Origin: Pseudomonadota bacterium
GTDB taxonomy: Bacteria > Pseudomonadota > Alphaproteobacteria > Rhizobiales > Xanthobacteraceae
DNA length: 17,218 nucleotides
Assembly: GCA_023434095.1 (NCBI GenBank)
Contig: JAEYTJ010000254.1
Coordinates: 1-17,218, forward strand
Direction: 5' to 3'
The notes under the pieces were generated by a model. The model was not told the origin of the DNA. It ran no database searches and saw only the letters and a list, made by a program, of their open reading frames with translations. Positions 6,421 through 14,097 of this stretch are shown piece by piece; the stretch's first letter is position 1, and the number at the start of each line of letters is the position of its first letter. The position numbers and the translations under genes were made by a program.

Positions 6421-7305
6421 ATGAGCGTGTTGCTGGACATTGATCAATTAAGAACATTCATTGCGATTGCCGAAACCGGCAGTTTCACAAAGGCGGCCGA
6501 GGTGGTTCACAAGACCCAGTCGGCGGTATCGATGCAGATGAAACGGCTGGAGGAGCGGGTCGGCCGGCCCATCTTCGCCCGTGACGGGCGCGCGTCGCGC
6601 CTCACCGACGAGGGCGACCGGCTGCTCGACTATGCCCGTCGCATCGTCAAGCTGAACATCGAGGCGATGGCCAGCCTCGCCTCGGCGGAGCTGTCGGGCC
6701 GGGTGCGGCTCGGCGTGCCGGACGATTATGCCGACCGCTATCTCCCCGAGATCATGGCGCGCTTTTCCGCCACCCATCCCAATGTCGAGCTGACCGTCGT
6801 GTGCGATCCCTCGACCGACCTCATCGACCGCATCGATACCGGCGATCTCGACCTCGCCATCATCACCGATTGCGAGACGATGAACCGGGAGACCGAGATC
6901 ATCCGCCGCGAGCAGCTGCTGTGGGTCGGCTCCACCCGCCATTCCGTGCATCTGGAAGGTCCGGTCCCGCTGGCGCTGGGGCGGCAGACCTGCAACTGGC
7001 GGCAGGAGGCGATCTCCATGCTGCAGGCTGTCGATCGCCCGTTCCGCATCCTCTACACCTCGTCGAACTCGACCGCCGTCTCGGCGGCGGTGCTGGCGGG
7101 GCTCGCCATTTCGGTGCTGCCGGAATCCGGGCTGCGTCCGGGCATGCGGGTGCTGGGGCCCTCCGACGGCTTCCCGGCGCTGGCGCCCTGCCGCATCGGC
7201 CTGCTGCGCAACCGGCATGAGGCCTCGCCGCTTGCCGACGCGCTGGCCCATCACATCGTGCAGGGGCTCGACAATATTTCCGAGGCGGCGATCGCGGCGG
7301 AGTGA
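6421..7305 (+). CDS. LysR-family transcriptional regulator (LrhA/HexA-like)
   Basis: DNA-binding regulator of 294 residues. The winged helix-turn-helix spans about 7-66 with LRTFIAIAETGSFTKAAEVV and HKTQSAVSMQMKRLEERVGR, close in wording to LrhA/HexA proteins (TQSAVS-QM-RLE). An effector-binding domain of the periplasmic-binding-protein fold follows from about residue 90 (RVRLGVPDDYADRYLPEIMA). The ATG at 6421 was chosen over the in-frame GTG at 6409 because GAGGG (6411-6415) lies five bases before it. The first 20 codons are AT-rich (tta, aga, aca), unlike the rest of the gene. It is divergent from the DUF1127 gene, which is the natural candidate target along with itself. The effector is unknown. 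Confidence 0.92.
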   Translation: MSVLLDIDQLRTFIAIAETGSFTKAAEVVHKTQSAVSMQMKRLEERVGRPIFARDGRASRLTDEGDRLLDYARRIVKLNIEAMASLASAELSGRVRLGVPDDYADRYLPEIMARFSATHPNVELTVVCDPSTDLIDRIDTGDLDLAIITDCETMNRETEIIRREQLLWVGSTRHSVHLEGPVPLALGRQTCNWRQEAISMLQAVDRPFRILYTSSNSTAVSAAVLAGLAISVLPESGLRPGMRVLGPSDGFPALAPCRIGLLRNRHEASPLADALAHHIVQGLDNISEAAIAAE

Positions 7306-7361
7306 GCGGCGCCTGAACGTGAGTTGCCGGCGTCCTTTCCCTGTTGCCAAGGAGATCGATG

Positions 7362-7778
7362 ATGAGCCGCCCCGTTCCCGGCGATATCGTGCCTTTCCTT
7401 CGCTATCGCGATCCTCGCGCCGCCCTAGAGTGGCTGGAGACGGCGCTCGGTTTCGCGCCCCTCTTCATCGCGGAAGACGGGCAGGGCGGCGTCGCCCATG
7501 CCGAACTGGCGCTCGGCACCAGCGCGATCATGCTCGGCGGCGCCAAGGACGACGTTCTCGGCATGCGGACCCCGGCGCAGGCAGGCGGCGTCACGCAGGG
7601 GGTCTATGTCGTTGTGCCGGACGCCGATGCCGCGTGGGCCCGTGTCCAGGCGGCGGGCGCGGAGGTGGTGATGGCGCTCTACGATACGCCCTATGACTCG
7701 CGGGAGTTCACCGTGCGCGATCCCGAGGGGCATCTGTGGAGCGTCGGCACCTATCGGGCCGGCAGCTACCAGGGCTGA
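7362..7778 (+). CDS. VOC-superfamily (glyoxalase/bleomycin-resistance-like) protein
   Basis: Small cytoplasmic protein of 138 residues with the vicinal-oxygen-chelate fold. The N-terminal PFLRYRDPRAALEWLETALG and FAPLF are followed by AHAELALGTSAIMLGG, and the second beta-alpha-beta unit YVVVPDADAAWARVQAAGAE ends in the typical FTVRDPEGHLWSVGTY. Such proteins are often annotated as PhnB- or glyoxalase-like; substrate and metal use cannot be told. AAGGAG (7349-7354) precedes two adjacent ATGs (7359 and 7362); 7362 gives the better spacing (7 bases). It lies 56 bases after the LysR gene on the same strand, so co-transcription is possible. Its TGA directly abuts the gshA stop on the other strand. 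Confidence 0.85.
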   Translation: MSRPVPGDIVPFLRYRDPRAALEWLETALGFAPLFIAEDGQGGVAHAELALGTSAIMLGGAKDDVLGMRTPAQAGGVTQGVYVVVPDADAAWARVQAAGAEVVMALYDTPYDSREFTVRDPEGHLWSVGTYRAGSYQG

Positions 7779-9149
7779 TCAATAGGCGTCCTCGACGAAG
7801 ACCGGCTCGACCGAGCGGTTCCACGCGCCCTCATAGCGTTCCAGCAGCAGTTCGGCCGGCGTCTTGCCGGCGGCGAGGCTGGCGTCGAGCGGGGCGAGGA
7901 AGCGGCTCTCGTCGCGGCCCTGGCTGTCGCGATAATCGCGGCGCTTGAGGCCGGCGCGGGCGATCTCGACCACGTCGCGCGCCAGATCGCGCATCGAGCG
8001 GCCGGCGATCTCGGCCTTGAAGCCGAGCCGGGGCACATCGTCCCGCAGCGTCTGCCGCTCCTCTTCGCTCCAGCCCTTTGCGAGGTCCCAGGCCGCGTCG
8101 AGGCTCGTCGTGTCGTAATAGAGCCCGGTCCACAGCGCCGGCAGGGCGCAGAGATTGCGCCACGGCCCGCCATCGGCGCCGCGCATTTCGAGGTAACGCT
8201 TTAGCCGCACCTCGGGGAAAATGGTGGAGAGGTGGTTGGCCCAGTCGGAGACCGTGGCCGTCTCGCCCGGCACGGCCGGGTGCCGGCCGGCCAGCAGGTC
8301 GCGGAAGGAGGAGCCGGCGACGTCGATATAGGTGTCGCCGCGCTTGATGAAGTACATCGGCACGTCGAGCGCATAGTCGACATAGCGCTCGAACCCCATG
8401 CCGTCCTCGAAAGCGAAGGGCAGCATGCCGGCGCGGTTGTTGTCGGTGTCGCGCCAGACTTCCGAGCGGTAGGAAAGGAAGCCGTTGGGCCGCCCTTCCG
8501 TGAAGGGCGAATTGGCGAACAGCGCGGTGGCCACCGGCTGCAGAGCGAGGCCGACCCGCAGCTTCTTCACCATGTCGGCTTCGGAGGCGAAGTCGAGATT
8601 CACCTGCACGGTGCAGGTGCGGTACATCATGTCGAGGCCGCGCGTGCCGACCTTCGGCATGTAGTTCGACATGATCTTGTAGCGGCCCTTGGGCATCACG
8701 GGCGTTTCCGCCAGCGTCCATTTCGGGCTCATGCCGAGACCGAGGAAGCCGAAGCCCAGCGGCGTCGCGACTTCCCGCACCTGATCGAGATGGCCGTTCA
8801 CCTCGGCGCAGGTCTCGTGAATGGTAATGAGCGGCGCGCCAGACAGCTCGAACTGGCCCCCCGGCTCCAGCGAGATCGCCCCGCCTCCCACCGTGTCGGC
8901 GAGGCCGATGATGGTCTCGCCCTCCATGATCGGTTCCCAGCAGTTCAGCGCCTGCATGCCTTCAAGCAGCGCGCGGATGCCGTTCGGGCCTTCATAGGGA
9001 ACCGGGTCGTGGCCCTTCAGCGTGAAGGGAAATTTCTCATGTTCCGTGCCGATGCGGAATTTCGACGGCGCCTTGCTGCCCGCCTCGAACCACGCGACGA
9101 GTTCGTCGCGGCTTTCGATGGGCTGCGTGTCGATCTGGTCTCGCGCCAT
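7779..9149 (-). CDS. gshA: Glutamate-cysteine ligase
   Basis: First and rate-setting enzyme of glutathione synthesis: joins glutamate and cysteine using ATP, in the cytoplasm. It has 456 residues, normal for the alphaproteobacterial/plant-type GCS2 group rather than E. coli GshA. Diagnostic stretches are SKFRIGTEHEKFPF (about 29-42), AISLEPGGQFELSGAP (91-106), MSNYMPKVGTRGLDMMYRTC (about 160-179) with TVQVNLDF, and YFIKRGDTYIDVAGSSFRDL. The start at 9149 (MARDQIDTQPIES) follows GGAG; the frame is open for 14 further codons with no homology-like content. It lies 141 bp downstream of the ybdK-like gene on the same strand, with rsmE further up, as in other Hyphomicrobiales. It ends with no gap against the VOC gene. 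Confidence 0.95.
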   Translation of the reverse strand: MARDQIDTQPIESRDELVAWFEAGSKAPSKFRIGTEHEKFPFTLKGHDPVPYEGPNGIRALLEGMQALNCWEPIMEGETIIGLADTVGGGAISLEPGGQFELSGAPLITIHETCAEVNGHLDQVREVATPLGFGFLGLGMSPKWTLAETPVMPKGRYKIMSNYMPKVGTRGLDMMYRTCTVQVNLDFASEADMVKKLRVGLALQPVATALFANSPFTEGRPNGFLSYRSEVWRDTDNNRAGMLPFAFEDGMGFERYVDYALDVPMYFIKRGDTYIDVAGSSFRDLLAGRHPAVPGETATVSDWANHLSTIFPEVRLKRYLEMRGADGGPWRNLCALPALWTGLYYDTTSLDAAWDLAKGWSEEERQTLRDDVPRLGFKAEIAGRSMRDLARDVVEIARAGLKRRDYRDSQGRDESRFLAPLDASLAAGKTPAELLLERYEGAWNRSVEPVFVEDAY

Positions 9150-9238
9150 GGGGAACTCCGGGCGGCATTCTGGGCGCGCGACCATACACACGCCGAGGCC
9201 CGGCGCAAATCGCTGTAACTACCGATGGAAAATGGAGA

Positions 9239-9252
9239 TTGCGGAGCCGCAA
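9239..9252. repeat. Short perfect palindrome between ybdK and gshA
   Basis: TTGCGG-AG-CCGCAA is a perfect 6-base inverted repeat with a 2-base centre, in the 141-bp gap ahead of gshA (minus strand). It could be a weak transcript hairpin after ybdK or an operator for gshA. No long T-run follows, so terminator activity is doubtful. I see nothing else in this gap. Confidence 0.35.
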
Positions 9253-9290
9253 ACGGCCCCCGTATACCTCCCGCTGCGTCGGGTTTCGTA

Positions 9291-10436
9291 TCACTGGGCC
9301 GAGGCGTGGGTAAGCCAGCTGTTGACCGCCTTGAGCGCTTCCGCACGGTTGCCGGTGCGGTGGGCCGCCTCCTGATAGAGGGCGATCTGGATATCGGCGC
9401 TGGTGCCGCCGCGGACGATGGTGCGCAGATGCTCCAGCTCCGCCCGCCCTCCCAGAGCGTCGGCGTCGTCGGTCAGCTGGTCGATCAGCGCCTCCACCGC
9501 CTGTGCGACCGGCACCGCCTCCCGGGCGCGGCGATCGACGAAACTGCCGTGGACGCCATAGCGCTGGGCGCGCCACTTGTTCTCGGCCGCGATGGCCCGC
9601 TCGACGGAGTCGATGCCGGCATTGAGCGTCGGGTTGCGCACGAGATGGCGCACCAGCGCCCGGTAGAGCGCGGCGATGGCGACCGAATCCTCCACCCGCG
9701 TGCAACTGTCCGGCGCGCGCAGCTCAAGCGTCGGCTGCTTCTCCGACGGGCGGATGGTCCACCACACATAGCTCGAATCGCGGATCGCCCGCGCCGCCAC
9801 CAGCGCGTCGATATAGTCCTGATAGTCCCTGGCGGTTTCGAACAGCTCCGGCAGGCCGGTGCGCGGCAACTCGTCATAGGCGGCGAGGCGGTAGCCCATC
9901 AGGCCGGTGCGCTTGGATTCCCAGAACGGCGAGGACGTCGAGAGCGCGACGAAGACCGGGAGATAGGGCAGGATGCGGCGCATGACGTCGATGCGCTGGT
10001 CGGCGTCCGGCAGTTCCACATGCACGTGCATGCCGCACAGCATGTTGCGCTCGCCGAGCATCTGCAGATCGTGCATCAGCCCGTCGTCGCGCGGCGTCGG
10101 GGCGCGCTTGCCGCCCTGCCAGCTGGCGGTCGGGTGGGTGCCGGCGGCGATGAAGGCGAGATCGAAGCCGGCACTCACCTCCGCGAGGCTGCGGCGCAGC
10201 CCGTGAAGCTCCGTTCGGACATCGGCGGCGCTGCGGTGCGGAGAGGTCATCACCTCGATCTGCGATTGCACCTGCGCGCCCGAGAAGGCGGGCCCCAGCG
10301 CGGCATGCACGCTGTCCATAAAGGCGGGCGGCACACGGCGCAGCGGGCTTTTGGTCTCGCCATCGACAAGGAAATACTCCTCCTCGATGCCGAGGCGGAA
10401 TTCTTCCCTTGCGGGCCGAGAAATGGCGACAGACAT
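9291..10436 (-). CDS. YbdK-type carboxylate-amine ligase (GCS2 family)
   Basis: ATP-grasp-like GCS2 enzyme of 381 residues, similar in size to E. coli YbdK (372), which is known to have weak glutamate-cysteine ligase activity in vitro; the physiological substrate is unknown. Landmarks are FRLGIEEEYFLVD (13-25, catalytic/metal glutamates), QVQSQIEVMTSP (55-66), FIAAGTHP (95-102), MLCGMHVHVELPD (132-144), then SSYVWWTIRPSEKQPTLELR with the conserved ELRAPDSCT. The start could also be the ATG 15 bases upstream at 10451, which has AGGA three bases before it; 10436 gives the conserved MSVAISRP beginning. It sits between rsmE and gshA on the same strand, so two members of the GCS2 superfamily are neighbours. 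Confidence 0.88.
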   Translation of the reverse strand: MSVAISRPAREEFRLGIEEEYFLVDGETKSPLRRVPPAFMDSVHAALGPAFSGAQVQSQIEVMTSPHRSAADVRTELHGLRRSLAEVSAGFDLAFIAAGTHPTASWQGGKRAPTPRDDGLMHDLQMLGERNMLCGMHVHVELPDADQRIDVMRRILPYLPVFVALSTSSPFWESKRTGLMGYRLAAYDELPRTGLPELFETARDYQDYIDALVAARAIRDSSYVWWTIRPSEKQPTLELRAPDSCTRVEDSVAIAALYRALVRHLVRNPTLNAGIDSVERAIAAENKWRAQRYGVHGSFVDRRAREAVPVAQAVEALIDQLTDDADALGGRAELEHLRTIVRGGTSADIQIALYQEAAHRTGNRAEALKAVNSWLTHASAQ

Positions 10437-10566
10437 GGCAAGTATCCGCATTCATCCTACGGACGGGCACTGTTGTCGATTAGCCGGCAGCGAATCGACG
10501 GGGCGTCCCGTCGCCGGGAGGGATGATGCAGAAGTAAGACCGCAGTGTGACCTTTGAAAAAAGCGC

Positions 10567-10605
10567 CGATTATCGAAGTTATATTTTAATTAGTCGATTG
10601 TCGAA
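10567..10605 (-). promoter_or_regulatory. Candidate ybdK promoter with duplicated near-palindrome
   Basis: This AT-rich patch in GC-rich DNA holds, on the minus strand, TCGACT (10597-10592) and GATAAT (10574-10569) with a 17-base spacer, a plausible sigma-70 promoter (GATAAT matches 5 of 6). On the plus strand the same elements are overlapped by CGATTATCGAA (10567-10577) and CGATTGTCGAA (10595-10605), an 11-base direct repeat with one mismatch, 28 bp apart. Each copy is close to palindromic. This suggests a regulator binding both promoter elements. The rest of the 277-bp gap (10437-10713) holds no gene I can support. Confidence 0.5.
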
Positions 10606-10713
10606 CCGACTCAATAGTTGCCGCCTCACCTGAATTCGCCTGCATTTCGCTGCGCGGTGCCCTGAGGCGCCGGGCCGGACGGCCGGTGACTCCCGCGCAC
10701 ATCAAGGTCGATG

Positions 10714-11481
10714 TCAGCGGGCGGCCTGCCGGGCGGCTTCAACCAGAGCGAGCGCGGCCACGGCGGCGGTGTCGGCGCGCAATATGCGCGGGCCGAGCGA
10801 CAGGACGATGGCGCCGGGATGGGCCGCGAGCTGCCGCCGCTCCTCGTCGGCGAATCCACCCTCCGGCCCGATCAGTACTGCGAGCGGGCCGGCCACCGCC
10901 GCGCGCAGCGGCGCCAGAGGATCAGCCTGCGGCGCCGCCTCGTCGCAGAACACCAGCCGCCGCGCGGGCGGCAGTTCGGCCAGCCAGCGCGGCAGGGGCG
11001 TGGGCTCGAGCACGTCCGGCGGGGTGAGGATGCCGCACTGCTCGGCGGCCTCGATGACATTGGCGCGCATGCGCTCGGTATTCACCCGCGTCGCCTGGGT
11101 GCGGCGGGTCATCACCGGGATCAGCCGCCCGGCGCCCATCTCCACCGCCTTCTGCACCATGTAGTCCAAGCGGGCGTGCTTGAGCGGGGCGAACACGTAG
11201 TCGAGATCCGGCGGCGGGGACTGGCGCCGCAGCAGTGCCTCGCAACGCAGCAGCACCTCGCGCCGCCCGCCGGCCTCGCGCACGGCGCGCCACTCGCCGT
11301 CGCGCCCGTTGAACAGGTGAAGGTGCCCGCCCACTTCCAGCCGGATCACATCGGCGACATAATGCGCGCGGTCGCGGTCCAGGCTTATAAGAGCGTCCTG
11401 GGCCAGAGCCTCGCCCACAAACAGGCGCTGCGCGCGGAAATCGTAGGGTTCGGCGGTGGAATCGTCGTGGGCGCGGGTCAT
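10714..11481 (-). CDS. rsmE: 16S rRNA (uracil-1498-N3)-methyltransferase RsmE
   Basis: SPOUT-fold methyltransferase that uses S-adenosylmethionine to methylate U1498 of 16S rRNA in the 30S subunit; 255 residues, the usual length. An N-terminal PUA-like part (YDFRAQRLFVGEAL, HYVADVIRLEVGGHLHLFNG, about 13-58) precedes the knot domain: APLKHARLDYMVQKAVEMGA (98-117), GRLIPVMTRRTQ, LIGPEGGF (203-210) and LSLGPRILRADTA (227-239), which form the SAM site. The usual EQSGR is EQCGI here, a mild departure. The start at 11481 (MTRAHDD) has no strong ribosome site; the upstream open frame lacks family-like sequence. It is divergent from the secreted-protein/ubiA pair, with 144 bp between. Confidence 0.93.
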   Translation of the reverse strand: MTRAHDDSTAEPYDFRAQRLFVGEALAQDALISLDRDRAHYVADVIRLEVGGHLHLFNGRDGEWRAVREAGGRREVLLRCEALLRRQSPPPDLDYVFAPLKHARLDYMVQKAVEMGAGRLIPVMTRRTQATRVNTERMRANVIEAAEQCGILTPPDVLEPTPLPRWLAELPPARRLVFCDEAAPQADPLAPLRAAVAGPLAVLIGPEGGFADEERRQLAAHPGAIVLSLGPRILRADTAAVAALALVEAARQAAR

Positions 11482-11531
11482 GGATCGATTTTTATCCGGA
11501 ATTTGCAGGGAATATCGCGCGCGCCGCGATG

Positions 11532-11560
11532 TTGCCCAATCTTTCATGCCTCTGTATCAC
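11532..11560 (+). promoter_or_regulatory. Candidate sigma-70 promoter for the secreted protein-ubiA pair
   Basis: TTGCCC (11532-11537), a 17-base spacer and TATCAC (11555-11560) lie in the gap between divergent rsmE and the four-cysteine protein gene. The same arrangement, TTGCCA-17-TATCAC, occurs upstream of lptB in this window. The predicted transcript start is about 60 bases before the ATG at 11626. Sequence-only prediction. Confidence 0.45.
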
Positions 11561-11625
11561 GCTTGGTCAACGACACGGCACCGATCGACCTCCTGATGAG
11601 AGATTGGCTTTTGAACAGTCACCCG

Positions 11626-12348
11626 ATGCGCCTGCGGGCACGTTCCGCGCCTCCGATGCTGGCAGGTCTCCTGCTCGCCGGGATGCTGGGCACGCTTCCG
11701 GCCGGCGCGCAGTGGATCGGCGCCCCCGGCGGCTCGTCCGACGGCGCCGCCTCGGGGAGCGTGGTGGTCGAGCCGGTGCCTGCGGCGCCGCAGGCGGCCC
11801 AGCCGGCGGAGCCCGCTCCCGGCTTCAATCCGGGCTTTTCGTCCAGCCTCGCGCCGGCCGCGCCCGGTGCCGCGGCTCCCGGCTTTTCCCCCAGCATGGG
11901 CGCGCCCGCGCCCCAGCAGGCCAACCCGAACGCCGCCGAATGCCAGGGGCCGGTCGCCAAGCTGCGCGAGGAGGTGGAGACCCGGGGCGAAGCCCTGCAG
12001 GCCGCCGCGAAGAAGAAGCTGCCGCCTTCCGAGCTGTGCCCGATGTTCCGCAGCTTCGCCAACGCGCAGCAGAGCTTCTATTCGTTCCTGAACACCAACA
12101 AGGCCAAGTGCGGCGTGCCGGACGAGGTGCTGACGAAGTTCAAGCAGAATGTGAGTTCGGTGAACACCACGCGCAACCGCGTCTGCGAAGTGGCGAAGAT
12201 GCAGGAGAGCGGTGGCGGCGGTGGTCCCAGCGGCCCGCCGCCCCAGGGCTCGATTTCGGCCGGCCTCGGCCTGTCGAGCGGCCTGCCGACGACCGGCGCA
12301 CCTCCGGGCGGCGTGTTCGACACGCTCGGCGGCGACGCGCTGCGCTGA
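11626..12348 (+). CDS. Secreted/periplasmic four-cysteine protein of unknown function
   Basis: I do not recognise a named family. The 240-residue product starts with a signal peptide (Arg-rich n-region, MLAGLLLAGMLGTLPAGA core, likely cut after AGA-Q near 28). A Pro/Ala/Gly-rich linker (about 30-103) follows with two GFxPxxSxxxAPAAP-like units. Then comes a compact, probably helical domain (about 104-193) with four cysteines at 106, 138, 162 and 187, spaced evenly enough for two disulfides holding a helical hairpin. A Gly/Pro-rich tail ends in GGVFDTLGGDALR. The start is uncertain: ATG at 11596 is also in frame; neither has a clear ribosome site, and 11626 gives the cleaner signal peptide. 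It ends 4 bp before ubiA, so the two are likely co-transcribed. I recall similar four-Cys proteins in other Hyphomicrobiales but cannot verify this. Confidence 0.78.
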   Translation: MRLRARSAPPMLAGLLLAGMLGTLPAGAQWIGAPGGSSDGAASGSVVVEPVPAAPQAAQPAEPAPGFNPGFSSSLAPAAPGAAAPGFSPSMGAPAPQQANPNAAECQGPVAKLREEVETRGEALQAAAKKKLPPSELCPMFRSFANAQQSFYSFLNTNKAKCGVPDEVLTKFKQNVSSVNTTRNRVCEVAKMQESGGGGGPSGPPPQGSISAGLGLSSGLPTTGAPPGGVFDTLGGDALR

Positions 12349-12352
12349 ACCG

Positions 12353-13309
12353 ATGACCCCGGCCGCACCGTCTCCCGTCGGGCCGGTGCCGGCCGATTCC
12401 GCCGGCAATTGGGTCGATCGTTACGCCCCGGCCGCGTTGCGGCCTTTTCTTCGCCAGGCGCGAGCCGACCGGCCGATCGGCAGCTGGCTGCTACTCATTC
12501 CCTGCTGGTGGTCGCTGGCGCTCGCCTTGCGGGTGCAGGCGGAAAGCGGCGTTCCCGCCTATGGTGCGGCAGCCGGCTGGGGGCTGCTGTTCGCCCTCGG
12601 CGCGGTCGCGATGCGGGGCGCGGGCTGCACCTGGAACGACATTCTCGACCGCGACATTGACGGGCGGGTGGAGCGCACACGGTCGCGCCCGCTGCCGGCC
12701 GGGCAGGTAACTCTCACTGGTGCGCTGGTCTTTCTCGCCCTTCAGCTGCTCGTGGGGTTGGTTGTTCTGCTCTGCCTGCCGGTCTTCGCCATCGCGGTGG
12801 CGCTCGCCTCGGTGGGGCTGGTGGTGGTCTACCCGCTGATGAAGCGGGTGATGTGGATTCCCCAGCTCGTGCTCGGCCTCGCCTTCTCCTGGGGGGCGCT
12901 GATGGGCTTTGCCGTGCTGCTGGAGGCGCTGCCGGCGCCGGCCTTCCTGCTCTATGCCGGCGCGGTGCTGTGGGTGGTGGGCTACGACACCATCTACGCC
13001 CATCAGGACCGCGAGGACGATGCCGTGGTCGGGGTGAAATCCTCCGCTTTGCTGTTCGGTGACCACACCGGCCGATGGCTGGTCGGTCTCTATGGCGCTG
13101 CGCTGGTGCTCATCGGCCTGGCCCTCGTCAGCGCCGGCGCGGGGCCGTGGGCGTGGGGCGGGCTCGGCATCTTCACCGTGCAGCTCGCCACCCAGCTGCG
13201 CCGGCTCGACATCGAAGACCGCGACCTGTGCCTGCGGCTGTTCCGGTCCAACCGCGATTCGGGGCTGATCCTGCTCGCCGGCCTCGTGCTCGACGCGCTG
13301 CTGGCCTGA
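12353..13309 (+). CDS. ubiA: 4-hydroxybenzoate polyprenyltransferase
   Basis: Integral inner-membrane prenyltransferase that attaches the polyprenyl tail to 4-hydroxybenzoate in ubiquinone synthesis; 318 residues, slightly longer than E. coli UbiA because of an N-terminal extension of about 25. Both Mg-pyrophosphate motifs are present: NDILDRDID (95-103, NDxxDxxxD) with RVERTRSRPLPAG after it, and YDTIYAHQDREDD (211-223) followed by VGVKSSALLFGD. About eight hydrophobic helices separate them. The ATG at 12353 lies four bases after the preceding stop, with no good ribosome site, which suggests translational coupling to the secreted-protein gene. Proximity to rsmE and gshA is common in Hyphomicrobiales. 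Confidence 0.95.
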   Translation: MTPAAPSPVGPVPADSAGNWVDRYAPAALRPFLRQARADRPIGSWLLLIPCWWSLALALRVQAESGVPAYGAAAGWGLLFALGAVAMRGAGCTWNDILDRDIDGRVERTRSRPLPAGQVTLTGALVFLALQLLVGLVVLLCLPVFAIAVALASVGLVVVYPLMKRVMWIPQLVLGLAFSWGALMGFAVLLEALPAPAFLLYAGAVLWVVGYDTIYAHQDREDDAVVGVKSSALLFGDHTGRWLVGLYGAALVLIGLALVSAGAGPWAWGGLGIFTVQLATQLRRLDIEDRDLCLRLFRSNRDSGLILLAGLVLDALLA

Positions 13310-13385
13310 CCCTGCCGCCGCCGCAGGTTGCGGGGGCGGGGGCGGTGATGGTAAGCAGCGGAAACCTTTTAAACCTATGGTTCCC

Positions 13386-14018
13386 ATGAGCATCCGCCTG
13401 CACCGCGGCGACCTTGTCGACCTCGCCCGCTACACGCCCGACAAGGCGCCCTTCGTCGCTATCGACACCGAAACGCTCGGCCTCAACCCGCACCGCGACC
13501 GTCTGTGCGTGGTGCAGCTCTCGCCCGGCGACGGCACCGCCGACGTGGTGCAGATTCCCGCGGGTGCCGGGCCGGGCAGCGCGCCGAACCTCGAAAAGCT
13601 GCTCACCGATCCGCGCAGCGTGAAACTGTTCCACTTCGGCCGCTTCGATGTGGCGGTGCTCGGCAAGACCTTCGGCCTCACCGTCTCGCCGGTGTGGTGC
13701 ACCAAGATCGCCTCGCGGCTGACGCGCACCTACACCGACCGCCACGGGCTGAAGGAGCTGGTGCGCGAGCTGCTCGGTATCGATCTCTCCAAGCAGCAGC
13801 AGAGCTCGGACTGGGCGGCGGAGGAACTGAGCGACGCCCAGCTGCATTATGCCGCCTCGGACGTGCTGCATCTGCACGCGCTGCAGGCGCGGCTCGCCGC
13901 CATGCTGGCGCGCGAAGGGCGCGGGGAGCTGGCACAGGCCTGCTTCGATTTCCTGCCCACCCGCGCCAAGCTCGACCTCGCGGGATGGCCGGACGAGGAC
14001 ATTTTCGCGCATGCGTGA
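13386..14018 (+). CDS. RNase D-like DEDDy 3'-5' exonuclease, single domain
   Basis: Predicted 3'-5' exonuclease (RNase H-like fold) acting on RNA ends, cytoplasmic. The 210 residues hold only the exonuclease domain; the HRDC domains of E. coli RNase D (about 375 residues) are absent, as in many alphaproteobacterial versions. Catalytic residues are visible: D27 and E29 in VAIDTETLGL, D88 in LFHFGRFDVAVLG, and Y155/D159 in LHYAASDVLHLHAL, the DEDDy set. MSIRLHRGDL was chosen as start; an ATG three codons upstream (13377) is possible and no clear ribosome site decides. It lies upstream of lptC on the same strand with a 142-bp gap, the usual order in related genomes. A short CCTGC/GCAGG hairpin (13311-13327) lies between ubiA and this gene. 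Confidence 0.9.
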   Translation: MSIRLHRGDLVDLARYTPDKAPFVAIDTETLGLNPHRDRLCVVQLSPGDGTADVVQIPAGAGPGSAPNLEKLLTDPRSVKLFHFGRFDVAVLGKTFGLTVSPVWCTKIASRLTRTYTDRHGLKELVRELLGIDLSKQQQSSDWAAEELSDAQLHYAASDVLHLHALQARLAAMLAREGRGELAQACFDFLPTRAKLDLAGWPDEDIFAHA

Positions 14019-14097
14019 CCGCACGGCCCGACAATCGCCGGCTTCTCGGGCGAGGGAAGGGCGCGCGGCCACGCCGGCTTGCGCCTTCGGCCGGAAG

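Noticed and set aside
9225..10526. 433-codon plus frame opposite ybdK
   Set aside because: Antisense shadow; the minus-strand frame holds the conserved GIEEEYFLVD and GMHVHVELPD motifs.
10670..10700. GC-rich GGCCGG/CCGGCC hairpin after rsmE as a terminator
   Set aside because: Stem is only about 4-6 bp with ambiguous register and no T-run on the minus strand.
10711..11595. Long plus-strand upstream extension of the four-cysteine protein frame across rsmE
   Set aside because: It is antisense to rsmE, and the signal peptide only makes sense if translation begins near 11596-11626.
12491..13393. 300-codon minus frame opposite ubiA
   Set aside because: Gln/His/Arg/Glu-rich antisense shadow; ubiA has both prenyltransferase aspartate motifs on plus.
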